This document shows, one piece after another, positions 16,136 through 25,191 of a DNA stretch of 43,101 nucleotides. The notes beneath the pieces are model-generated. The model was given only the letters and a program-made list of their open reading frames with translations, did not search any database and was not told where the DNA came from. The stretch lies in contig VGZY01000019.1 in the NCBI GenBank assembly GCA_016872355.1, forward strand, positions 1 to 43,101, written 5' to 3'. Each line of letters opens with the position of its first letter. The first letter of the stretch is position 1. The position numbers and the translations under genes were made by a program. This DNA comes from SAR202 cluster bacterium (lineage in GTDB: Bacteria; Chloroflexota; Dehalococcoidia; Lucifugimonadales; VGZY01).

Positions 16136-16489
16136 CTACTTTTTGGCCTCTGCCCCCGCCGCCGTGCCCGCGTTCTGTGCTTTGCATTCGTCGCACGGGC
16201 ATAGCTTGCGCAGCACGTCGAACGGGTAAATACCAGTGAAGTGCGCGTCGCTCCAGAGGAACTGCACCGCGTATCGCCCCACCATCATGTAGTCCTCAGC
16301 TTTTATTTCCGCGGGGACCGTCGCCGGGTTCAGCAGCTTCCGGTTCGTCCACTCTTCCACGCACTCCGCGCAGCCGCAGTTGATACGCAGGTACTTCGGC
16401 GGGTAGATGCTCTGGTGTCCATCCGTCCACTCGACGGATATGGCGGCCGGCGAGAGCGAGATAGTTCTAACGGATGCGCTGGTGCTCAT
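16136..16489 (-). CDS. DUF971 (GBBH-like N-terminal domain) protein
   Basis: A 117-residue stand-alone DUF971 domain, related to the N-terminal domain of gamma-butyrobetaine hydroxylase. The fold is recognisable from WTDGH, PPKYLRINC and YAVQFLWSDAHFTGIYPFDVLR. Two Cys clusters (Cys38/40/43 and Cys97/99/102) could bind zinc or an iron-sulfur cluster; they are more Cys-rich than many members. In other bacteria such proteins occur near Fe-S or Mrp-type genes, but no such neighbour exists here. It is convergent with panC and divergent from comEA. Confidence 0.85.
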   Translation of the reverse strand: MSTSASVRTISLSPAAISVEWTDGHQSIYPPKYLRINCGCAECVEEWTNRKLLNPATVPAEIKAEDYMMVGRYAVQFLWSDAHFTGIYPFDVLRKLCPCDECKAQNAGTAAGAEAKK

Positions 16490-16617
16490 GGACCCTCATT
16501 TATCCCGATTGGATGAGTACCAGTTTACAGGCACGGGCGGGCAGGATTCCACTAGCGATTGACACCCCGGCGGCGGGCGCATATAGTGCCGCTATCCCGG
16601 GTCCACGGTCTCCGCGA

Positions 16618-17247
16618 ATGAGGAACGCAGCCAACACCGCCATCCTTGCAGTACTCAGCGCCGTCGCCATAGCCGGTGTGGTTTTGCTTGCCAACCGCCT
16701 TTCCACCGCGGGCGCCATTGAAATCGCCACCCCTGAGCCGGCGCGCACGGCCGTCCCTCGGACGTGGGCCGCCTACATCACCGGCGCCGTCGCCACGCCG
16801 GGCGTATACGAAATCACGCCCGGAGACCGGTTAACCTCGCTGGTGCAGGCCGCCGGAGGCGCGACGGCGGACGCGGCGCTCGAGAGTGTGAACCTTGCGG
16901 TGATACTGAGCGACCAAGACCACTGGCACATACCCAGGGTGGGGGAGACTCCCGTCCCGAAGGTCTCCCAGTCAACAGGAAGTCCTCAGGCGGCGGCCGG
17001 CGTGGCTGCCAGGATAAACATCAATACGGCAACGGTCATTGACCTCATGGCGCTTCCCGGCATCGGCGAGGTAAAAGCACATGCGATCGTCGTGTACCGC
17101 GAAGCTAACGGGCCGTTCAAGACCGTTGACGATCTGCTCAAAGTGAGCGGCATCGGCCGCGCGACGCTGGACGCCATAAGGGAGCTTGTTGAAGCCTGTT
17201 GCGCGGGCCGCCTGTCGCCCCCGGAGAGTGCATGGTACGCAACGTGA
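16618..17247 (+). CDS. comEA: ComEA-like competence protein (SLBB + helix-hairpin-helix DNA binding)
   Basis: A 209-residue protein. An N-terminal signal anchor (about residues 7-28) is followed by an SLBB domain (VYEITPGDRLTSLVQAAGG) and a C-terminal tandem HhH domain (ININTATVIDLMALPGIGEVK to DLLKVSGIGRATLDAI). ComEA binds incoming double-stranded DNA at the membrane during transformation. The start at 16618 gives a protein beginning with the membrane anchor. comEC follows after one small gene, supporting a competence operon. The C-terminal tail (about 20 residues) overlaps the next gene's start. Confidence 0.9.
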   Translation: MRNAANTAILAVLSAVAIAGVVLLANRLSTAGAIEIATPEPARTAVPRTWAAYITGAVATPGVYEITPGDRLTSLVQAAGGATADAALESVNLAVILSDQDHWHIPRVGETPVPKVSQSTGSPQAAAGVAARININTATVIDLMALPGIGEVKAHAIVVYREANGPFKTVDDLLKVSGIGRATLDAIRELVEACCAGRLSPPESAWYAT

Positions 17248-17534
17248 TGAAAGAGGCCCGGTTCTACCTCCTGGCTGGGGCGATCGTCGTTCTCCTCCTC
17301 CAGGTCTACTTCCGTTACCGCGAAAGCCCGCCCACACAGTGGCTTTGGGTCGTCCTGATCGGTACGTTCCTGGTCTCCATCTGGCTTGCCAGCCGCAAGG
17401 TCAGGCGCGGCGCGTGGCCCCACACGCGCAGGCTCGCCATCCTCCTCCTGGTGATCTCCCTCGTCGGCGGGACCGCCATCCTCTGCACCGTGCCGGACAG
17501 CCCTCCCGTTGCCGAATCGTCAGTAGTGCCCTAG
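17232..17534 (+). CDS. Small polytopic membrane protein between comEA and comEC
   Basis: A 100-residue protein with three hydrophobic segments (about residues 9-24, 33-52 and 66-86). GGAG lies five bases before the ATG at 17232. An alternative start at 17247 overlaps the comEA stop as TGATG. No family recognised. Its place inside the competence operon, overlapping comEA by 16 bases and 21 bases ahead of comEC, suggests a role in DNA uptake or in stabilising the channel, but that is inference. Confidence 0.6.
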   Translation: MVRNVMKEARFYLLAGAIVVLLLQVYFRYRESPPTQWLWVVLIGTFLVSIWLASRKVRRGAWPHTRRLAILLLVISLVGGTAILCTVPDSPPVAESSVVP

Positions 17535-17555
17535 CCGGAACGGAGCGGCGCAGCC

Positions 17556-19994
17556 ATGGTACTCCTCACCATAGCCGCGGCCTTCCTCACCGGTATCTTT
17601 GCCGGCGCACAGTCTGGCGTCCACCCGGTCGCGATAGCCGCCCTCATCACCGCATCGATTCCCCTGGGCTTCATGCTCCGGCGCCTCCGCCGAGGGCTCT
17701 TGCGCGCAGCGCTGGTAGTCGCTATCGCGCTCGGCTCGGGCAGGGTAGAGGCATTCGGGGACGGCCGCGCGCCGTCCCTGCTGCGCCACGAATGCGCCCC
17801 CAGGGCGGCCGAAGGGGTGATCGTCAGCGACCCAGAGCCCGCGGGCTCGGCTACGCGGTTCCGTGTGGCGGTTGACTCGGTCCACGTATGCGGCGAATGG
17901 CGGCAGGCCGGTGGGGACGCGCTCGTGACAGCGAGGCCATCGGCGGAGCTTGTGCTGCACCGGGACGCACCCTACTTCAGGTATGGAGACCGTGTCCTGC
18001 TGGACGGCGAGCTTGAAGCTCCTCCCACCCTCGGAGGGTTTGATTACGCGACGTTCCTGGACCGCCAGGGGATCACCGCGGTGGTGTCGTTCCCGAGGGT
18101 AGACCTCCTTGGCGAGGGGCGAGGCCAGCCCGTCTACCAGGCGCTGTTCCCGCTCCGGAGAAGTCTGGCAGAGTCTCTGGAGCGCCTCATGCCCGAGCCG
18201 GAGGCGTCACTCGCCGTCGCTCTGCTGCTCGGCATCCGAAGCTCGATGCCGGCTGACACGGTCCAGGAGTTCCGCGATACCGGCACGGCGCACATTATTG
18301 CCATATCGGGCATGCACATTGCGCTCATTCTGGTACTGAGCCTCGCCGTGAGCCGGTGGGCGCTTGGCCGGCGTGGACACTACTACCTGCTGCCGCCGCT
18401 CTTGCTGGTGTGGTCGTACTCGATGCTGGCAGGCCTCTCGCCATCCGTCGCGCGGGCTGCCATCATGGGCACTGTCTACCTTGCCGCGTACGCACTTGGG
18501 CGGCCCAGGACAATACTGCCTGCCCTGGGCGGGGCGGCGGCGATCATGGCCGCGCTTGACCCGATGGTCCTGTGGAGCGTCTCTTTCCAGCTTAGCTTCG
18601 CTGCAATGGCGGGCATTGCCGTAATTGCCACTCCGCTTGCCGGAGCCCTGAAGGCCTCCCTCATTGGTGAGCAGGCGGAGGGCGAACCCCCGACCAACCT
18701 CGCATCACTCTCGATAGACGCCGTCGCCGCCACGGTCGCCGCGACAATTACGACAGTGCCGCTGTCCATCTTCTACTTCGAGAAATTCTCTGTTGTGGGA
18801 GTGCTGGCTAACATCGCGATCCTCCCGGCCTTGACTATCCAGCTACTTGCGCAGGCCGTCGCCGCCGTGATCGGCATCATCGCCCCAGCCCTCGCCGCGC
18901 CTTTCGGGTGGCTGGCGTGGGTAACGACTGCGTACCTCACCGGAGTAGCCGCGCTCTTCTCGCGCCTGCCGTTTGCAGCGCTCGATACCATCGGGATTCC
19001 GGGCTGGGCCGTCGCGCTGTACTACGCGGCTTTGTCCGTGGGCTACGTAGCGTTCCGACTGCGCCTGATTCGATTCGCAAGGTGGACGGCGCCTGCGTTG
19101 CCGAGGCTGAGGCTACGGGTCGCGTTGCCCGGGGGCGTTCACGCCGGCGTAATGGTCCCCCTCGCGGCCGTGTGCTCGCTCCTGTTCGTCGCCGTCCTCT
19201 CCGACCGCGACGGCCGGCTTCACGTGGCCTTCTTCGACGTGGGCCAGGGCGATGAGGCGCTGATCACAACGCCGTCAGGACTGCACATCCTTGTCGACGG
19301 CGGCCCGAGCCCGTCGGCCGCGGTGCAGCACATCGGCAGGCGGATGCCGTTCTGGAAACGTCATATCGACATGGTAATCTTGACTCACGCCCATGCCGAC
19401 CACGTCGCTGGACTGGTCGAGGTACTGGAGAGGTATCAGGTCCGGCACGTCCTCCAGCGCGAGGTCTTCTACGAGAGCCCCGACTACCTGGCCTGGCGCA
19501 AGGCCGCGGACCTTGAAGGGGCGCAGCTGACAAGGGCGGTCGCGGGGCAGGTCGTCCACCTGGGCGACGGAGTGAGTCTGGAGGTAGTTAGCCCGGGTGA
19601 AGAGCTATTCCTGAAGTCCGACTCGGACATCGATAACGCCTCGGTCGTCTTCAGGCTGGTCTACGGCGAATCGAGCTTCCTGTTCACCGGCGACATGTTC
19701 CACGAAGCGGAACGGGACGTGCTCTCGGCCGGCTTGAACGTTGACTCGGACATTATCAAGGTCGCCCACCACGGCAGTCGCACCTCCTCTACGGAGGCGT
19801 TCCTGGAGGCGGTGTCCCCACAGGCGGCCGTCATATCCGCCGGCGCCAGCAACCGCTACGGCCACCCAAACCCCGGCACGCTGGAGAAGCTCGCGCGGCT
19901 CATGCCGCCCGGCAGCATATACCAGACGGCCGAGCGAGGGACGATAGAATTCACTACGGACGGCAAACGCATGTGGGTGAGGACGGAGCGGTAG
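17556..19994 (+). CDS. comEC: ComEC/Rec2 DNA-uptake channel protein
   Basis: An 812-residue inner-membrane channel for single-stranded DNA uptake. Order: N-terminal membrane helices (about 1-60), the DUF4131/OB-like external domain (to about 190), the competence domain of many transmembrane helices ([13 protein letters not shown], then about 10 helices to 555), and a C-terminal metallo-beta-lactamase domain ([37 protein letters not shown]) that may be the strand-degrading nuclease. All three classical blocks are present at the usual length, so the gene looks intact. Natural transformation is plausible, but pilus genes are not in view. Confidence 0.95.
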   Translation: MVLLTIAAAFLTGIFAGAQSGVHPVAIAALITASIPLGFMLRRLRRGLLRAALVVAIALGSGRVEAFGDGRAPSLLRHECAPRAAEGVIVSDPEPAGSATRFRVAVDSVHVCGEWRQAGGDALVTARPSAELVLHRDAPYFRYGDRVLLDGELEAPPTLGGFDYATFLDRQGITAVVSFPRVDLLGEGRGQPVYQALFPLRRSLAESLERLMPEPEASLAVALLLGIRSSMPADTVQEFRDTGTAHIIAISGMHIALILVLSLAVSRWALGRRGHYYLLPPLLLVWSYSMLAGLSPSVARAAIMGTVYLAAYALGRPRTILPALGGAAAIMAALDPMVLWSVSFQLSFAAMAGIAVIATPLAGALKASLIGEQAEGEPPTNLASLSIDAVAATVAATITTVPLSIFYFEKFSVVGVLANIAILPALTIQLLAQAVAAVIGIIAPALAAPFGWLAWVTTAYLTGVAALFSRLPFAALDTIGIPGWAVALYYAALSVGYVAFRLRLIRFARWTAPALPRLRLRVALPGGVHAGVMVPLAAVCSLLFVAVLSDRDGRLHVAFFDVGQGDEALITTPSGLHILVDGGPSPSAAVQHIGRRMPFWKRHIDMVILTHAHADHVAGLVEVLERYQVRHVLQREVFYESPDYLAWRKAADLEGAQLTRAVAGQVVHLGDGVSLEVVSPGEELFLKSDSDIDNASVVFRLVYGESSFLFTGDMFHEAERDVLSAGLNVDSDIIKVAHHGSRTSSTEAFLEAVSPQAAVISAGASNRYGHPNPGTLEKLARLMPPGSIYQTAERGTIEFTTDGKRMWVRTER

Positions 19995-20047
19995 TCCGCC
20001 GCGGGTGTGCTATACTCGCCCTCGCCATTCCCATCCGGAGACTAGCC

Positions 20048-20773
20048 ATGCCGAGAATCGACGGACGCCTTCCCCACCAGCTTCGCAAGACGGTCATTAC
20101 CCCCGGCGCGCAGGAGTTCGCGGAGGGGTCCGTGCTTGTGGAGACCGGCAAGACGAAGGTGATTTGCGCGGTGAGCGTAGAAGAGACGGTGCCACCGTTC
20201 CTGAAGGGCTCCGGCAAGGGCTGGATCACGGCTGAGTACGCCATGCTCCCGCGCTCCACGCAGACGCGCAACCAGCGCGAGGGCCGCTCCGGCGGTGGGC
20301 CGAAGGGACGCACACACGAAATCCAGAGGCTCATCGGCCGCTCGCTCCGCGCGGCCGTGGATCTCAACGCCATCGGCGAACGAACGCTTATGGTCGATTG
20401 CGACGTCATACAGGCGGACGGCGGCACCCGCACTGCCTCCATCACCGGGTCGTACGTGGCCCTCTATCAGGCGCTTGGGACGCTTGTCAGGGCAGGGAAG
20501 CTCACCGCAATGCCGCTCAAGGCCGCCGTCGCCGCCACCAGCGTCGGCATTCTGAGTGGAGAAATCACCCTGGACCTTTGCTACGAAGAGGACGCAAAGG
20601 CCGAGGTCGATTTCAACGTGGTGATGACGGATAAGGGCGAGTTCGTGGAAGTGCAGGGCACGGCTGAGAACAAGACGTTCACGAGGGCCGGCCTCGATGA
20701 GATCCTCCGAATCGCCGACGGCGGCATTGCCGAGATCTTCAGGCTCCAGCGCGAGGTGACAAAGTACCTGTAG
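20048..20773 (+). CDS. rph: Ribonuclease PH
   Basis: A 241-residue phosphorolytic 3'-5' exonuclease that trims tRNA 3' ends. Features: the [13 protein letters not shown] start, [13 protein letters not shown], the RxxR-type [23 protein letters not shown]-binding segment (written in part), [16 protein letters not shown] and the C-terminal EVQGTAE. ATG 20048 is preferred over the open frame at 19973, which overlaps comEC. GGAG lies eight bases ahead. It follows comEC by 53 bases. Usual partners such as the RdgB-type pyrophosphatase are absent. Confidence 0.95.
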   Translation: MPRIDGRLPHQLRKTVITPGAQEFAEGSVLVETGKTKVICAVSVEETVPPFLKGSGKGWITAEYAMLPRSTQTRNQREGRSGGGPKGRTHEIQRLIGRSLRAAVDLNAIGERTLMVDCDVIQADGGTRTASITGSYVALYQALGTLVRAGKLTAMPLKAAVAATSVGILSGEITLDLCYEEDAKAEVDFNVVMTDKGEFVEVQGTAENKTFTRAGLDEILRIADGGIAEIFRLQREVTKYL

Positions 20774-20795
20774 AAGGCCGAATCAAATGAATGGT

Positions 20796-20880
20796 GTAGG
20801 AGCGCACAGCAGCGCCCGTTGCGTTGTGGCCGCTGTGGCAATCGAGGACCAGGGACGGGCGCACTGCTGTGCGCCCCTAC
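20796..20880. repeat. REP-like palindromic repeat between convergent genes
   Basis: GTAGGAGCGCACAGCAG at 20796-20812 faces CTGCTGTGCGCCCCTAC at 20864-20880, with GCCCGT/ACGGGC continuing the pairing inward. Arms are about 24 bases with few mismatches and a loop of about 35 bases. The right arm has its own small palindrome (GGGCGCACTGCTGTGCGCCC). Such GTAGGGGCGCAC...GTGCGCCCCTAC units resemble dispersed REP-type elements. It probably also ends transcription of rph and of the D-aminoacylase gene. Confidence 0.65.
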
Positions 20881-20917
20881 AAAGACGGACCCATCCGTCA
20901 GCAACTCCCCCAGCACC

Positions 20918-22531
20918 CTAGTCCTTCCCCCTCCTGAGAACCTTGCCGGCGCGGATTGCGGTGTGCTTGCCGTTGGCGATGACCGGGGTCCCGTTAACCA
21001 GCAGGTGCTGCACGCCCACCGCGTACTTTTGAGGATCGTCGAACGTCGCCATGTCGGTGATAGTGCTCGGGTTGAACACAACCACGTCCGCCACCTTGCC
21101 CCTGGCGATCACGCCCCGGTCCTTGAGGGTCAGACGCTTGGCCGGGAAGCCGGTCATCTTGTAGATGGCCTTCTCCAGCGTCATCACCTTCTCGCCTCGC
21201 ACGTACTTGCCCAGGATGCGCGGGTAGGTGCCGTAGAAGCGCGGGTGAGGCTTCGATATGGCCATGAGGCCGCTCGGGTCCACGGCGTTGCCGTCCGAGC
21301 CGATCATCGACTGCTCGTAGGTCAGGAAATAAGTTACGTCGGTCTCAATGCGGTTGTGCGTGACGACGCGGACGTTGTTCTCCTCTTCCTCGATCAGGGC
21401 CACCACGGCCTCGGCAGGCTCGACGTTGCGCTCCTTGGCTATCTGGGCGATTGTCATGCCGACGTACTTCAGGTTCTTGCCCGTCCCTATCTCCGCAATG
21501 AAGATGCGCGGCCATAGCCAGTCGCGCGCCTCGGTGTCCGGTGTGCCGTGCTCCGTCTCCTCCGCGGCCCTGCGGCGCTGCTGCGGGTCGCGCAGGCGCT
21601 TGACCATCGCGGGTACGCCGCCTTCCTGGACCCAGTCCGGAAGTATCTGGCTCAGCCCGTGCCCTGCCGCGGTATACGGGTACATATCGCATGTGATGTC
21701 GAGCCCTTCGTCCCTCGCCTTGTCGATTACCACCGTCATCTCATCGCCCCTGCCGTACATGCGCCGGTCGATGATCGCGATGTGGGAGTACTGCACCGGC
21801 ACGGCCGCGCGCTTGCCGACCTCCACCGCCTCGCGGACGGCGTTCACGTGCCCGCCCGGCCACAGGCGAGCGTGGGTGGCGTAGTACGCGCCGTAGTGGG
21901 AGCGCATCACCTTCGCCAGCTCCACGATCTCGTCCGTGGAAGCGTACATGGACGGCGCAACGGTCAGGCCGGTGGTCATGCCGAACGCGCCCTGCTCCAG
22001 CGCCTCGGAAAGGAGGTATTTCATCTCCTTCATCTCGTCAGGTGTGGGGTCGCGGCGCTCCTTCAAGTTCACTGCCGCGCGTATGCCGCCCTGGCCTACC
22101 TGCGGCGCAACGTTAAGGCTGATGCCGTTGGTCTCCATGCGGCTCGCCCACGCGTCCAGAGTGCTCCAGTCCCATTCGACCTTCGAACGCAACGTCGAGC
22201 CCAGCGATGCCCGTAGCTCCTTCGGCCCAAGCTTGCCCGCCGGGAACGGCGTCCAGCTGCAGTTGCCGGTGACCTCCGTCGTCACGCCCTGGTACGCCTT
22301 GCTCTCCCCTCCGGGATGGTCCAGCAGGCTGAGGTCTGAGTGGGTGTGCATGTCGATGAAGCCGGGGCTGACGATCATCCCTTCGGCGTCGATCCGCGTC
22401 CTGGCGCTCGCCAGGTACATGTTGCCTATCTCGACTATGCGGTCGCCCGCTATGCCGATGTCGCCCCGGAAGGCTGGCTTCCCGGTCCCGTCCACAACCG
22501 TCCCGTTTGCTATAAGTATGTCGAAAATCAT
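20918..22531 (-). CDS. N-acyl-D-amino-acid deacylase (D-aminoacylase family)
   Basis: A 537-residue amidohydrolase-superfamily enzyme that hydrolyses N-acyl-D-amino acids to D-amino acids. Features: small beta-sandwich start (MIFDILIANGTVVDG), the MHTHSD metal motif (His62/His64), the conserved metal-bridging Cys91 in VTGNCS, YATHARLWPGG, and a GSDGNAVDPSG segment with the catalytic Asp. A dihydroorotase or hydantoinase role is less likely because the GNC motif is D-aminoacylase-specific. It could act on peptidoglycan-derived or environmental D-amino acids. It lies downstream of the ABC operon but separated by 51 bases. Confidence 0.85.
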   Translation of the reverse strand: MIFDILIANGTVVDGTGKPAFRGDIGIAGDRIVEIGNMYLASARTRIDAEGMIVSPGFIDMHTHSDLSLLDHPGGESKAYQGVTTEVTGNCSWTPFPAGKLGPKELRASLGSTLRSKVEWDWSTLDAWASRMETNGISLNVAPQVGQGGIRAAVNLKERRDPTPDEMKEMKYLLSEALEQGAFGMTTGLTVAPSMYASTDEIVELAKVMRSHYGAYYATHARLWPGGHVNAVREAVEVGKRAAVPVQYSHIAIIDRRMYGRGDEMTVVIDKARDEGLDITCDMYPYTAAGHGLSQILPDWVQEGGVPAMVKRLRDPQQRRRAAEETEHGTPDTEARDWLWPRIFIAEIGTGKNLKYVGMTIAQIAKERNVEPAEAVVALIEEEENNVRVVTHNRIETDVTYFLTYEQSMIGSDGNAVDPSGLMAISKPHPRFYGTYPRILGKYVRGEKVMTLEKAIYKMTGFPAKRLTLKDRGVIARGKVADVVVFNPSTITDMATFDDPQKYAVGVQHLLVNGTPVIANGKHTAIRAGKVLRRGKD

Positions 22532-22558
22532 CTTCTTTTCCCTGTCTTGCTAGCTGCT

Positions 22559-22579
22559 AACTTCCAACTTCCAACTGCC
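22559..22579. repeat. Short heptamer repeat (AACTTCC units)
   Basis: AACTTCC is repeated twice and followed by AACTGCC, in the short gap between the ABC permease and the D-aminoacylase gene. It resembles one arm of the longer inverted arrays at 30239-30334 and 31117-31223, but I see no second arm here. Confidence 0.4.
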
Positions 22580-22582
22580 ATC

Positions 22583-23305
22583 CTACTGAACGTCCATTCG
22601 CCTCAGGCGCAGGACAGTTAACCAGAAAAAGACTACAATGACCGCCGCTGCGCCGACGACCGCCGCCGGCCACTCTATGACGCCGTCGCTGAGGGGCGCG
22701 AACGAGTCCTTGTCGAGCTCGTGCATGATCGATAGGACGTAGGCCCTGACGCTCACGTACCGGGCGCCGCCGAGGAAGGAGCTGATGGCGCCCTCCCACA
22801 GCAGAACGTACACGATGGCGAAGCCGATTGCCCGGCTGGTCAGCAGCCCCGCCCAGGTCAGGATTGTGGAGTAGGCGATGACGCCGATGGCGACGCCGGC
22901 CGCCACCGCAATCGCCGCCTGGACGCTGCCCCCGCCGATAAAGGTCGACGCGACTGCGCTGGCGACTATGAACGAGCCGCCGATGACGACCGCGGCCAGA
23001 ACCTTGGGCAGGACGATCCTGTACCTGGGGACGGGCTTAGTGATCAGGAAGCCGAGTGTGCGGTTCTCCACCTCGTTGCCCAGGGACGCCGTGGACAGCG
23101 TTATCAGGACGATCGGCAGCACTGCGCCGATCACCATGCCGCTGAGGGTTACGTTTATGAAGTCGGCGTTGAACTCGATCTCCTCACCTGCGACGAGCTT
23201 TATGAAGAGCATAAGCGCCACGGGCAGAGCTGCAAGCACCGCGATGAGCGTGACGCGCCATTTTCCCGAGAGCTGGCGAATTGATAGCTGTAGTATGGGG
23301 TCCAT
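22583..23305 (-). CDS. ABC-2 type permease, small
   Basis: A 240-residue membrane protein with about six hydrophobic helices (first at about 18-38). It carries the ENRTLGFLITKPVPR segment typical of ABC-2 permeases next to the second helix. Its ATG begins directly after the ATPase stop, so the two are coupled and likely form one transporter. It is last in a four-gene operon. The exported substrate is unknown. Confidence 0.8.
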   Translation of the reverse strand: MDPILQLSIRQLSGKWRVTLIAVLAALPVALMLFIKLVAGEEIEFNADFINVTLSGMVIGAVLPIVLITLSTASLGNEVENRTLGFLITKPVPRYRIVLPKVLAAVVIGGSFIVASAVASTFIGGGSVQAAIAVAAGVAIGVIAYSTILTWAGLLTSRAIGFAIVYVLLWEGAISSFLGGARYVSVRAYVLSIMHELDKDSFAPLSDGVIEWPAAVVGAAAVIVVFFWLTVLRLRRMDVQ

Positions 23306-24256
23306 CTATCTCTCCACCACGTAGCTGAAGACGCTCTCGAGCGACTCGTCGATAGGCTCCACGCGCTTGAGGCGGATGCCGCGCTCCTTCGCCAGCTTCG
23401 CAACCGAGCGCTGCAGGACGGCGATGTTGCGGCTGAGGACGGTAATCTCGCCGTCCTTTTCGATGCTCACCGAGTCCACGGCGTCCAGCCCCACCAGGGC
23501 GGCGGCCATCGAGCGCGGCGAGTCGGTGACGACACGGACCTTGTACGGCTGCTCGTCCAGCATCTCGCGGATGGCGCGGAAGTCTCCCGAGGCCGCCAGC
23601 TTGCCGCTGACCATGAGCAGGATGCGGTCCGCGAGGGTCTCCACCTCCTCAAGGATGTGGGAGGAGACCAGGATCGTCTTGCCCTCGTCCGCCATGCGGC
23701 GCATGAGCTCGTGGTACTCCAGCCGCTGCCGCGGGTCGGTGCCGTTCAACGGCTCGTCCAGGATGAGTACGTCAGGGTCATGGACGAGCGTGGCGGCCAG
23801 GCGCATCCGCTGGCGCATGCCGCGCGAGTATGTGCCGAGCTTGCGGAACTGCGCGTCCGTGAGGTTTACAGCCTTCACCGCCTTATCTACGGCCTGCTCC
23901 ACGTTGGGCACGCCGTACAGCCTGGCCGCGAGCGTGACCAGTTCCCTCCCCGTGAGGAACTGGTAGACGGACTCGTGCTCCGCCATGACGCCGATGCGCC
24001 TGTACAGGGACGGGTTGTCCCGGACGTGCTCGCCGAGGACGGTAACGTCGCCCTCGGACGGCTGCACCAGGCCGGTCATCATATGCAGGAGCGTCGTCTT
24101 GCCCGCGCCGTTGGGGCCGAGGAGGCCGGTGATGCCGGGGTAGACGTTGAGCGTGACGTCGTTGACGGCGACGACGTTGCCGTACCACTTCGAGAGCTTG
24201 TTCACCTCGATCGTCGGCCGCGTCCCCTGAGTCGCCGGAGCGGTGTTCTGGGTCAT
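23306..24256 (-). CDS. ABC transporter ATP-binding protein (export type, second)
   Basis: A 316-residue ATPase. Walker A is GPNGAGKTT, the signature is YSRGMRQRMRLA, Walker B is VLILDEPLNG followed by the D-loop, and the H-loop is in VSSHILEEVE. A C-terminal domain of about 80 residues (from about 235) is typical of CcmA/NatA-like exporters. The start at 24256 is chosen because it overlaps the upstream permease stop as ATGA; the longer frame to 24322 has no support. It pairs with the permeases on either side. Confidence 0.88.
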   Translation of the reverse strand: MTQNTAPATQGTRPTIEVNKLSKWYGNVVAVNDVTLNVYPGITGLLGPNGAGKTTLLHMMTGLVQPSEGDVTVLGEHVRDNPSLYRRIGVMAEHESVYQFLTGRELVTLAARLYGVPNVEQAVDKAVKAVNLTDAQFRKLGTYSRGMRQRMRLAATLVHDPDVLILDEPLNGTDPRQRLEYHELMRRMADEGKTILVSSHILEEVETLADRILLMVSGKLAASGDFRAIREMLDEQPYKVRVVTDSPRSMAAALVGLDAVDSVSIEKDGEITVLSRNIAVLQRSVAKLAKERGIRLKRVEPIDESLESVFSYVVER

Positions 24257-25191
24257 AGGCTTATCCTCTGGTAGCGCCGGACAAGGATGAAGCCGGGCAC
24301 AACCACCATCAGCAGGTACCATCCGATGGGAGCGGCCGACGGGAGGTCTTGCACGTAGATGCCGGTGAGCGACTCATCTTCGTAGTCGAAGACCATGTTG
24401 CTGATATGTGTGGGCGCGCGGGCCACATCCAGCAGCGCGAACCACTTGCCGTTCTCGCCGGTGATGGGGACGCAGTTGACCGGAGTGCCTTCGGGAACGT
24501 CAAAGCTCGATTCGTCGCACCCCGTGAGGATGCCGGAGGAGGCGGCGCCCATGATGAACACCCCGACGATGAAGGCCGACGCATACGCGCGGCGCACGGT
24601 GAACGAGGATATCGCGAGCGACAGAGTTGTATAGAACGCAGCGATGGCCAGGCCTGCGACCATGAATTTGGGGACGTCCAGCCAGTAGTCCTTGATGTAT
24701 TGCCACTGGTCTCCGGAAGCGAGGAGCGTGCCGGCGAACATGATTATCTGGCCGATGTAGACGAAGAAGAGCATGACGGCAAAGAAAGCCGCCCAGCGGG
24801 ACAAGATGTAGTCCAGAGGCCTGATTGGGCGGACCAGGTAGAGGTGGAGCACCCTGTCCCGGCGGTCCGGGCAGATGAGCTCCGGTGCGACAATCGCCGC
24901 GAATATCATCACGAACGTCGAGACGAGGTGGTAGTAGGTCGGAGGGCTGAGGGCGTCCCTGGCCGCCTCCGGGCTCTGTGAGGCGATGATGACCGTGATG
25001 ACCGCAGGACCCACCACGCCGATGAGAAGCAGGAGCGGCAGTATCTTCGCGCGCATTCCCCGGCCGATGCCGAGGGCGGTGCGGATTCCGTTGGTCCACA
25101 GCGTCTGCCGGGCGCGCCACAGTCCCTCCCGGGGGCCGTCGTAGCGCCGGTAACCGATATCGAACAGCTCGCCTCTCGATTCGGTGGTCAT
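24253..25191 (-). CDS. ABC-2 type permease, large
   Basis: A 312-residue membrane protein. A soluble N-terminal segment with a DIGYRRYDGPREG motif (about residues 10-22), seen in a subfamily of bacterial ABC-2 permeases, is followed by about six hydrophobic segments and an extracytoplasmic loop containing two Cys (TGCDESSF and VNCVPIT) that may form a disulfide. It overlaps both neighbours by ATGA junctions. The start at 25191 is taken for that overlap. Confidence 0.8.
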   Translation of the reverse strand: MTTESRGELFDIGYRRYDGPREGLWRARQTLWTNGIRTALGIGRGMRAKILPLLLLIGVVGPAVITVIIASQSPEAARDALSPPTYYHLVSTFVMIFAAIVAPELICPDRRDRVLHLYLVRPIRPLDYILSRWAAFFAVMLFFVYIGQIIMFAGTLLASGDQWQYIKDYWLDVPKFMVAGLAIAAFYTTLSLAISSFTVRRAYASAFIVGVFIMGAASSGILTGCDESSFDVPEGTPVNCVPITGENGKWFALLDVARAPTHISNMVFDYEDESLTGIYVQDLPSAAPIGWYLLMVVVPGFILVRRYQRISL

